Source: UBA2266 sp964406945 | Lineage (GTDB): Bacteria > Planctomycetota > Phycisphaerae > Sedimentisphaerales > Anaerobacaceae | Assembly (NCBI GenBank): GCA_964406945.1 | Contig: CAYOTO010000012.1 | Span: 1 to 64,000 of the forward strand | Length of the DNA: 64,000 nucleotides | Direction of reading: 5' to 3' | In this document: one piece after another, positions 25,705-33,120 of the stretch | How positions within the stretch are numbered: the stretch's first letter is position 1 | Layout of the letters: each line of letters begins with the position of its first letter | Translations under genes and position numbers: made by a program | Notes under the pieces: generated by a model | Seen by the model: only the letters and a program-made list of their open reading frames with translations | Told to the model about the DNA's origin: nothing | Databases searched by the model: none

Positions 25705-27299
25705 TTTTTCGAGCCGGCAGCCTTTCTATCTGCTCTTACGGGCCCTGAGTCCCCGTTCTCCCGGCCGTTCTCGGGCAATTGCGGATATGCTATCCGGCCG
25801 TGATAGTGCGACGCCAGTGCTTTCGAGAGTGCCCCCACAATCTGACTCAATTCTCTCAGCGACAAATCACACTCGTCGAACTGTCCGTCCTGCAGACGCT
25901 TCATGGCGATCGAATGGACCACCGATTCGATTTTCGTCGGCGTAACCTCGCGCAAAGCCCTTACCGCTCCTTCGGCCGCATCGGCTATCATCACTATACC
26001 GGCTTCCTTGGTGCGCGGCTTGGGACCGGCGTACCTGAACTCGCTTTCCGATGGAGGCGCTTCCTTTGGCTTTCGCCCCTTGTTCACAGGCGAATCGTGC
26101 TTCTTTATCGCCTCGGCGTAAAACGGCACCACAAGCGTAGTTCCGTGATGCGTTTCGATAAACTGTCGCAGAACCGCCGGAAGACCGTATTCCTTTGCCA
26201 TTTCAATGCCGTCTTTAACATGGCCCACGATAATCAACTGGCTCATTGCCGGCGACAGTTCCTTGTGACGGCTCGCGGCGCCCATTTCGTTTTCAACGAA
26301 ATACCGCGGTTTGTTTATTTTGCCGATGTCGTGATAGTACGCACCCACTCTGCACAGCAGTCCATTGCGTCCGATTGCCTCGGCCGCGGCTTCGGCTATG
26401 GTGCCGATCATCAAACTGTGACTGAAGGTTCCCGGAGCCTCCATGGCCAGTCTCTTCAGCAGCGGCTGATTCGCGTCGCTGTGGTCCAGCAGCGTCATAC
26501 TCGTAGCGATCCGGAAAGCCTTCTCGATAACCGGAAGCAAGCTCTGCATCAGCAGCCCCATCAGCAGCGCCATCACGCCGTGATAGGCCCCGACCGCCAG
26601 AACTTCGCTCAATCCCATGGCCTCTCGGATCATTCCCAGCGCCCCGGCCGAAATAAAAGTAAGCCCGGCGGTGGCCACGCTGACGTTGATCAACTTCATC
26701 CGCGTACGGATTTCCGCCAGGGCAAAACAGCACGTCAGCGAACCCGTCAGCATCGTCAGCAGAAGGCTCAGTCCTGTCAGCTCGTTTTCAGCCGCTATCC
26801 GGGCCGAACCGCCGTCGGGCCCCGCGGCCACCGCCCCCAGAACGCAGTAGAATACACTCATTCCGATCGCAAAACGCTGATCGTAAGCTATTGCCAGTAT
26901 TATGGCCGTAATAACCGCTCCGCCGGTCGCCCAGTGCGTGTTTCCCGACAGCAGCACGCCGAGTTTCGTCGCCGCCAGCATGATTGCGAAAAGCGTCGCC
27001 AGAGACGCCGCACGCGTGTGGTTTCGCAGAATGCGTTTCTGATAATGCCTTATGTACGAACCGCCGGCGGCGCTTGCCACAATCACTATGATCGCCGTCA
27101 GGCCAAGCTGAACGTACCTGGCCTCCCGTATGAACTCGAAAGCCAGAATGGGCACGCAAACGGCGACGAAAAGCAACCAGATCAACACAGAAGTTACCAC
27201 GTCGGTATTGACCAGATGATCGAGTCTCCCGATCCGGTCGGCCGAGAGGTTTCTGCGAACCTGACTGCGTCTGGGATTTGTCTTTTTGAATACGCCCAT
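25701..27299 (-). CDS. 7TM-HD membrane phosphohydrolase (PgpH-like)
   Basis: A 532-residue inner-membrane protein. Residues about 35-290 hold seven or so hydrophobic segments. The cytoplasmic HD domain follows, with the metal-binding FSHSLMIG..., AYYHDIGKINKPRYFVENE and FIETHHGTTLV. Firmicute PgpH proteins with this architecture degrade cyclic di-AMP. This one lacks the large extracellular 7TMR-HDED domain that normally precedes the membrane part. No diadenylate cyclase is visible in the window, so the substrate is inferred from the family only. The C-terminal 40 residues are charged and probably disordered. Confidence 0.88.
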   Translation of the reverse strand: MGVFKKTNPRRSQVRRNLSADRIGRLDHLVNTDVVTSVLIWLLFVAVCVPILAFEFIREARYVQLGLTAIIVIVASAAGGSYIRHYQKRILRNHTRAASLATLFAIMLAATKLGVLLSGNTHWATGGAVITAIILAIAYDQRFAIGMSVFYCVLGAVAAGPDGGSARIAAENELTGLSLLLTMLTGSLTCCFALAEIRTRMKLINVSVATAGLTFISAGALGMIREAMGLSEVLAVGAYHGVMALLMGLLMQSLLPVIEKAFRIATSMTLLDHSDANQPLLKRLAMEAPGTFSHSLMIGTIAEAAAEAIGRNGLLCRVGAYYHDIGKINKPRYFVENEMGAASRHKELSPAMSQLIIVGHVKDGIEMAKEYGLPAVLRQFIETHHGTTLVVPFYAEAIKKHDSPVNKGRKPKEAPPSESEFRYAGPKPRTKEAGIVMIADAAEGAVRALREVTPTKIESVVHSIAMKRLQDGQFDECDLSLRELSQIVGALSKALASHYHGRIAYPQLPENGRENGDSGPVRADRKAAGSKK

Positions 27300-27346
27300 A
27301 TTTTAGACCGGCCGGGCTGCACCTTACGAGCACCCCGACCCGGAGT

Positions 27347-28291
27347 TTATTCCTTCTTTTCCTGCCGCCGCTTGTACGCCCTAACAATGTTCTGCACGAG
27401 TTTATGCCTTACAATATCCTTCTGATTCAGCGCCACAACACCTATGCCCTTTACCCGTTTGAGAGTATCTATCGCCTCGACCATACCGCTTCTTTGGCTG
27501 GAAACCAGATCCACCTGCGTTATATCGCCGGTAATAATCATCTTCGATCCGTGGCCCAGCCTCGTCAGGACCATCATCATCTGAAGAGCCGATGTATTCT
27601 GGGCTTCGTCGCATATTATTGCCGCTTCATTGAGCGTCCGGCCCCGCATAAACGCCAGAGGAATGATCTCGATGATGTCCAGCTCCGTGAACTTCTTCAT
27701 CTGGGAAAATTCCATCATATCCTCGAGCGCATCGAAAAGTGGACGCAGATAAGGATTCACCTTTGCCTGCAAATCACCGGGCAAAAACCCCAGTTTCTCG
27801 CCCGCTTCCACCGCCGGTCTGGCCAGCACGATCTTGCGTATCTGTTTGCGCCGCAGCATCGAAACAGCAACTGCGACCGCCAGGTACGTCTTGCCCGTTC
27901 CCGCCGGACCCGTGCAGAACGTAACATCGTTCTTCATCATCGTTTGAATGTACTTCGACTGGCCCGGCGTGGAGGCCCTTACAACGCGTTTTGGAGCGTA
28001 TACCGGGATTGTATCGGACTCTTCCCCCAGTCGAGCGCTCTTTCCGGCACTTATAAGCGCCTTAACATCAGCCGCCGTCAGAGGCCGCTCCCGCAGCAGG
28101 ATGTTCTGCATCTGGACCAAAACCTCCGCAGCCTCTCTGGCCGTGCGTTCCTGGCCCTCTATATGCAGATTCTGCTGCCTGGCGCTGATCTTCACGTCCA
28201 GCAGTTCGCGAACCAGCCTGAGATGACTGTCCGCCGGTCCCAGAAGTTCAATCGGCTCGATTTCCGGATTTATCTCAACATCCACTTCCAA
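27347..28291 (-). CDS. phoH: PhoH-family ATPase
   Basis: A 314-residue P-loop protein with Walker A (FCTGPAGTGKTYLAVAVAV), the family block ARPAVEAGEKLGFLPGDLQAKVNPYLRPLFDAL, and Walker B-like ICDEAQNTSALQMMMVLTRLGHGSKMIITGD. PhoH-like proteins are ATPases or helicases linked to RNA metabolism, often beside ybeY. The start appears to be TTG at 28291, with GGAG eight bases upstream and an in-frame stop before it; no ATG fits. It overlaps nothing and lies 47 bases before the 7TM-HD gene. Confidence 0.93.
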   Translation of the reverse strand: MEVDVEINPEIEPIELLGPADSHLRLVRELLDVKISARQQNLHIEGQERTAREAAEVLVQMQNILLRERPLTAADVKALISAGKSARLGEESDTIPVYAPKRVVRASTPGQSKYIQTMMKNDVTFCTGPAGTGKTYLAVAVAVSMLRRKQIRKIVLARPAVEAGEKLGFLPGDLQAKVNPYLRPLFDALEDMMEFSQMKKFTELDIIEIIPLAFMRGRTLNEAAIICDEAQNTSALQMMMVLTRLGHGSKMIITGDITQVDLVSSQRSGMVEAIDTLKRVKGIGVVALNQKDIVRHKLVQNIVRAYKRRQEKKE

Positions 28292-28330
28292 TTGCAGTTC
28301 TCCACATCAAAACGCATCGCGCAGCCCGAT

Positions 28331-29194
28331 TCAGGCGATATATCGGAAGAACATGTAGGCAAACGGCGCCGCAACAAGCGGCGAATCAACCACATCGAGG
28401 ATCCCCCCGAAACCGGGCACCTTCCGCCCCGAGTCTTTCTGTTCGGCATCCCGCTTCAACATCGACTCGGCCAGATCGCCCAGTTGACCTATAAATGCCG
28501 AAAAAACGCCGAAAAGCAGGGCGGTAAACCAACTCACCCCGATTATAGCACACCAGACTGCGAACGCAACCGATACCAGCCCCGCGACCGCCGCCGCCCC
28601 GCACATACCCTCCCAGGTCTTGCCCGGACTGATTACAGGGGCGAATTTATGCCTGCCAAAAAGTCGACCAAACGTGTAAGCCCCTATGTCGGAAGACTTT
28701 ACGACAAATACATACATCAAAAGAGGCCACACGCCGAAGTCCACCCGGATAGCCACCGCAAACGCGCTGAGAACACCGCAATAGACCACCGCAAAGCACC
28801 CCATCCCGCAGTTCGCCATCACATTCGAAAGCCCGTGGAAAATACGCTGATATAGCAGCAACCCCAGCAAACCACCGGCCAGCACGGCAAAAAGATAGAT
28901 TTCGGGAACGAGATACCACACCTGGCCGAAATACCACGTCAGCGCCAGTGCCGCGGACGTCGCCATTGTCAGCGCCGTTCCCATCGCTATGCCTTTTGAT
29001 TGAGCCAGTTGCGACAGCTCTATATTAGCCGCGACGACCAGAAAAACGATCAGTACGGCGAAAATAGTGCCCCAGACCTCCTTGTCGTCGCTCGCCGTGG
29101 CCGTAAGCGAGCCGTCCAGCCAGCCGTCCATCACCAGAAGACTGCCAAACAGCAATATCATCAGGGTTCCGTAAATAAGTCTGTACTTAAGCAT
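28331..29194 (-). CDS. cdsA: Phosphatidate cytidylyltransferase
   Basis: Makes CDP-diacylglycerol for phospholipid synthesis at the inner membrane. The 287-residue protein is strongly hydrophobic with about seven to eight membrane segments, and carries the CTP-transferase signature: SSDIGAYTFGRLFGRHKFAPVISPGKTWEG and, near the end, SMLKRDAEQKDSGRKVPGFGGILDVVDS. Length is typical. It lies downstream of uppS, the usual uppS-cdsA order, with 163 bases between. Confidence 0.95.
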   Translation of the reverse strand: MLKYRLIYGTLMILLFGSLLVMDGWLDGSLTATASDDKEVWGTIFAVLIVFLVVAANIELSQLAQSKGIAMGTALTMATSAALALTWYFGQVWYLVPEIYLFAVLAGGLLGLLLYQRIFHGLSNVMANCGMGCFAVVYCGVLSAFAVAIRVDFGVWPLLMYVFVVKSSDIGAYTFGRLFGRHKFAPVISPGKTWEGMCGAAAVAGLVSVAFAVWCAIIGVSWFTALLFGVFSAFIGQLGDLAESMLKRDAEQKDSGRKVPGFGGILDVVDSPLVAAPFAYMFFRYIA

Positions 29195-29357
29195 TTAGCT
29201 ACTCGAACTGTGCGCCAATATCGGCCTTTCCGGGCTTCAAACACACCGGTCCCTGCTTGTTTTGCACGCTTTAATCGCCATTGGCAGACACGGCCGAATC
29301 CCACCGCCTGCAATTGTGCGGCCCGCGAGTTACACACTCGAAACCGCAAGACCCGGC

Positions 29358-30131
29358 TCAATCCTCCGCCGACTCAACCACCGCCCCGAAACGCCTAACA
29401 CGCTTCGAATAGTCCAGAATAGCCTCTTCCATTGCCTCTTGTCGGAAATCCGGCCAAAGCGTATTAGTAACATAGAACTCACTGTAAGAAATCTGCCACA
29501 GCAGAAAGTTGCTGATTCGCATCTCGTTGGCGGTACGAATCAATAAATCGGGTTCTCCAAGTTCCGGAACGTAAAGATGATCACTGATACACTTCTCGTC
29601 GATGTCTTCTACGGCCATTTCGCCGGCCTTGCACGCACCCGCAATCGCCCGCATAGCGTGGATCAATTCCGCTCTGCCCCCGTAATTAAGCGCCAGAGCA
29701 AGAACCATCCCGGTATTCACGCCGGTCATATCGATTGTACGGGCCAACTCGTCACATACGCCCTGCGGCAGCCCGGCGGTCTCGCCCAGATGAACCAGCC
29801 TCACGTCGTTCTTCATCAGGGTAGGGCGGATCTCCACCAGATACTCCTCGTAAAGGTGCATCAGGGCGTTTATTTCCTCTTTGGGTCTTTTCCAGTTCTC
29901 GATACTGAACGAATAAAGCGTCAGCGCACTGATGCCGAAATCGACGCAGCACTGAGCTATTTCCTCGACCGTTTTGCCACCCTGAGCATGCCCTTCGGCG
30001 CGGGGCAGACCCCGCTTCTCGGCCCAGCGGCCGTTGCCGTCCATGATTATGGCGACGTTGCGGGGAATCTGCTCGATGGCTATCCCCAGCCGCTTTGCCG
30101 TCGCTTTGAGTTTCGTTTCAGAATCCTTCAT
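29358..30131 (-). CDS. uppS: Undecaprenyl diphosphate synthase
   Basis: Builds the C55 lipid carrier for cell-wall glycans. The 257-residue protein has the cis-prenyltransferase motifs VAIIMDGNGRWAEKRGLPRAEGHAQG (catalytic Asp after IIM), LTLYSFSIENWKRP, ALNYGGRAELIHA and the C-terminal EPDLLIRTANEMRISNFLLWQISYSEFY. An N-terminal extension of about 24 residues precedes the core. With mur genes elsewhere in the window, it supports a peptidoglycan wall. Confidence 0.96.
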   Translation of the reverse strand: MKDSETKLKATAKRLGIAIEQIPRNVAIIMDGNGRWAEKRGLPRAEGHAQGGKTVEEIAQCCVDFGISALTLYSFSIENWKRPKEEINALMHLYEEYLVEIRPTLMKNDVRLVHLGETAGLPQGVCDELARTIDMTGVNTGMVLALALNYGGRAELIHAMRAIAGACKAGEMAVEDIDEKCISDHLYVPELGEPDLLIRTANEMRISNFLLWQISYSEFYVTNTLWPDFRQEAMEEAILDYSKRVRRFGAVVESAED

Positions 30132-30215
30132 CAGAATACTCGCAACCTGCCTTCAGACGACAGCGCACCGAACTACGCTCCGGCCGCCCCCGACTGAATA
30201 CCCATAAAAACCCAT

Positions 30216-31490
30216 CTACCGCAGGATCGCCTGGCTCCGCCGCGGACCGACACCCACCATCCTAACCGGCGTGCCGACCAACTGCTCCAGCCTGCAAACG
30301 TAATCCTGCGCATTCGTAGGCAAATCGTTGAAATCGCTTATTTCGCTTATATCTTCGCTCCAGCCGGGCAGCGTCTCGTAAACGCACCTGGCCTTCGACA
30401 GCTTATCCAGATTTGCCGGAAAGAAAGTCGTTCTCTCGCCGTCAATCTCGTACGCCGAACAAATCTTCACTTTATCAAGACCCGCAAGCGTGTCCAGATG
30501 CATCAGCGCTATCTCGTCAATACCGCCTATCGTGGCCGCATAAGAGACCACTGTCGCATCGAACCACCCGCACCGCCTCGGCCGGCCCGTCGTCGTCCCG
30601 TATTCGTTGCCTCTGTCCCGTATATACTGGCCGGTATCGTTGTCCTGCTCCGACGGGAAAGGCCCGGCCCCTACGCGCGTCGTGTAGGCCTTCGCCACTC
30701 CGACGAACTTGTCTACCAACTTGGCCGGCACTCCGCACCCGGCGCTCATGCCCAGCGAACTGGAGTTCGAGCTTGTAACGAACGGAAAAGTCCCGTGATC
30801 CAGATCCAGCATCGTACCCTGAGCGCCTTCGAAAAGAATGCTCTTGCCCTCGGCTATGGACTTATGCAGAAACTGCGTCGTATCGGTCGTAAAGGGCAGC
30901 AGCTTCTCGGCATACACCCTGCACTTTTCCAATATCTCGCCGGCATCGACCGGTTGTGCATCGTAAAGAGCGCTGAATATCTTGCTCTTGTACGCAACAT
31001 TGGCGACCAGCTTCTTCTTGAGTTTATCCAGGTCCCGCAGATCGGCCATCCGAACCGCGAAACTCCTGCCGACCTTATCACTGAAACACGGACCTATCCC
31101 GCGCACGGTCGTGCCGATCTTGTTCTTGCCCAGACTCTGCTCGCGAAGCGCATCCTCCTGCTTGTGATAGTCCAGCACCACGTGCGCATTCTCGCTTATG
31201 AAAAGACGCCCGCCCAATCCAACATTTCTCTCTTCCAGCGTCTCTATTTCCGAAGTCAGCACCTCCGGATCGAGCACCACCGCATTGGCTATTACACACG
31301 CCTTGTCCGGCCGCACCGAACCGCTCGGCAGAAGGTGAAGCGCGAACTTCTCATCGCCGACTATCACCGTATGGCCCGCGTTCGCTCCGCCGCCGTATCG
31401 AACCACTATATCGCTGCTCTCGGCAAGGATGTCCACTACTTTACCCTTGCCTTCGTCTCCCCACTGCAAACCAACAACACAACTGTTCAT
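30216..31490 (-). CDS. purA: Adenylosuccinate synthetase
   Basis: Joins IMP and aspartate with GTP on the way to AMP. The 424-residue protein begins MNSCVVGLQWGDEGKGKVVD, the GTP-binding loop, and contains RYGGGANAGHT, EGAQGTMLDLDHGTFPFVTSSN and TTGRPRRCGWFD. The start at 31490 has a GGAAAG ribosome site and lacks the 16 spurious residues an upstream in-frame start would add. Length is typical for the family. Confidence 0.97.
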   Translation of the reverse strand: MNSCVVGLQWGDEGKGKVVDILAESSDIVVRYGGGANAGHTVIVGDEKFALHLLPSGSVRPDKACVIANAVVLDPEVLTSEIETLEERNVGLGGRLFISENAHVVLDYHKQEDALREQSLGKNKIGTTVRGIGPCFSDKVGRSFAVRMADLRDLDKLKKKLVANVAYKSKIFSALYDAQPVDAGEILEKCRVYAEKLLPFTTDTTQFLHKSIAEGKSILFEGAQGTMLDLDHGTFPFVTSSNSSSLGMSAGCGVPAKLVDKFVGVAKAYTTRVGAGPFPSEQDNDTGQYIRDRGNEYGTTTGRPRRCGWFDATVVSYAATIGGIDEIALMHLDTLAGLDKVKICSAYEIDGERTTFFPANLDKLSKARCVYETLPGWSEDISEISDFNDLPTNAQDYVCRLEQLVGTPVRMVGVGPRRSQAILR

Positions 31491-31627
31491 CGAATTACTT
31501 TCCGTAGAAAACTGCCAAAAAAACGCCACCTTAACCATCTGGCAAAGACAAACCGCAACAGCCTACCGGGGTAACCCGTTGCGGTCCAGGGCCGGATTCT
31601 GATTACGGCCTTACCAACTGACGCAAC

Positions 31628-32089
31628 TCAGGTGATCTTTTCGACCAGATGTTCCAGAATCGCGCCCGTATTGTCAAACTTTCTGTCGCTTATCTTGTGA
31701 TCGACTTCTTTTCCTGATTGGTCCTTATACGTAACGGTAAAATGACCCTTCTTCTCGAATTCCGTCTTGTCGATCTGCTCGATCGAATCATACGGAATCT
31801 TCTTGCCGTTGCTCAGCACCAGTGCGTCATCATCCGCCGACAGCTTCCGCTTTCGGACCAAAAGCAGATACACGCCCAGCGCCGCCGCACCGGCAAGAAA
31901 GAAGGGCGGTGATTTGCGATTGAAAATCAGATCGCTGTCCGGCTCGCCGTCCTCGCTGGTATGCTTCTGCTGAAAATTCTCGTTAAGATATCCATCGTAG
32001 CCGAACCACAATCCCAGAATGATGCAGGCCGCGATACCGATCCAGATGTTCGTCTTCCTGAATTTGCTGACGGGTGCTTCAATAGCCAT
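31628..32089 (-). CDS. Small membrane protein, function unknown
   Basis: A 153-residue protein with two hydrophobic segments (about residues 14-30, NIWIGIAACIILGLWFGYD, and about 66-83, PPFFLAGAAALGVYLLLV). The C-terminal 70 residues are soluble and beta-rich (NGKKIPYDSIEQIDKTEF, HFTVTYKDQSGKEVDHKISD), resembling the small PH-like domains of bacterial membrane proteins. The ATG at 32089 follows AGGAACGG. It may be co-transcribed with its upstream neighbour (41 bases away). I do not recognise the family. Confidence 0.68.
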   Translation of the reverse strand: MAIEAPVSKFRKTNIWIGIAACIILGLWFGYDGYLNENFQQKHTSEDGEPDSDLIFNRKSPPFFLAGAAALGVYLLLVRKRKLSADDDALVLSNGKKIPYDSIEQIDKTEFEKKGHFTVTYKDQSGKEVDHKISDRKFDNTGAILEHLVEKIT

Positions 32090-32130
32090 CAATCCGTTCC
32101 TCTTTTTTTTCGCCCCTTACTAATCTATTC

Positions 32131-32892
32131 TCAGGTGGACCGTTTCTGAGCGATAACCTCGGTCAGTCGCTGCACGAATTCCGGCACCACTTTCTCGGCC
32201 ATAAGTTCTTCGACCAGTCTACACTGATTCTCGAAACTCTTGAGAGAATCGAATTTTTCGTTAAGCCTCGGATACTGTCGAACCGTCAACGCCAGGCTGA
32301 TTGCCGAGTCCTGGCTCTGCGATTTCTTCCTGGGCTCAAGAACGCTCGTCTTGGATTCGACGCAGAGCCTGGCCTGAGTGAATTCGTTGTCCGAAAGCGA
32401 AATAACCGCCGCCGGCGAAAAACCCATGGCAGAAGCCCCTTCGATATCGAAAAGTGTGCCGAACGCCGAACCCGCAAGCAGTGCCTCGGCGATAACTTCA
32501 TCGTGGCTGCCGAAATAATCGAAGTCCATCCCGAACGTAACGTCAAGCGAGTCCACATCCAGATGACTCACCCCCAGCATGTACGGAATCAGTTCCAGGA
32601 TCAGCCTGTCCTGGTCGTAAGCGTCCTCGAAAGAAGGCGGATTGACGTACCCGGACGCCACCCGGTCGCTCTCAAGTGCGACCCATCGGTATTGCCCGAT
32701 CTGCTGGTCCTCTTCCAGACAATAATCATCGTTGCGGCGACGATAAAACGATGTCATCGTCGGATACTGCCGTTCGATACGCTCGAAAAAAGCCAGGATT
32801 GTATCCCGTGCGCTCGGCAGTTCCAACTCCGTATTCACGTGCATATCTATATAGAAGTCGTCGCAAAGCGAGCCGAAACTTCCTGAACTCAT
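32131..32892 (-). CDS. Conserved-looking cytoplasmic protein, function unknown
   Basis: A 253-residue acidic protein without signal peptide or membrane segment. The N-terminal 100 residues suggest a two-layer alpha/beta fold (FYIDMHVNTELELPSARDTILAFFERI), and the tail is helical. Ends such as VQRLTEVIAQKRST may be a coiled region. The strong AGGAGG ribosome site sits 7 bases before a GTG (32895) and 10 before the ATG (32892). No motif gives a function; its position between two membrane proteins of unknown role is the only context. Confidence 0.7.
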   Translation of the reverse strand: MSSGSFGSLCDDFYIDMHVNTELELPSARDTILAFFERIERQYPTMTSFYRRRNDDYCLEEDQQIGQYRWVALESDRVASGYVNPPSFEDAYDQDRLILELIPYMLGVSHLDVDSLDVTFGMDFDYFGSHDEVIAEALLAGSAFGTLFDIEGASAMGFSPAAVISLSDNEFTQARLCVESKTSVLEPRKKSQSQDSAISLALTVRQYPRLNEKFDSLKSFENQCRLVEELMAEKVVPEFVQRLTEVIAQKRST

Positions 32893-33120
32893 CACGGACT
32901 TTCCTCCTTTACAAGCCCGCCCGAATGCGTGCGGATTTGTAAAAAAGTTGAATATAAGAAAAATTCATTCACATTCAGAGGCGGATTATAACGCTGAACA
33001 GCCATTTTAACACCAAGTTTCCGGCATTTCCTGCAAATTTCAGCCGTAATTTCCGCTCCGTCGGTCAAATTGCCTTGCCGCCCATGTATACGGCTTAACG
33101 ACACCGGAAGTTTACTCGTT

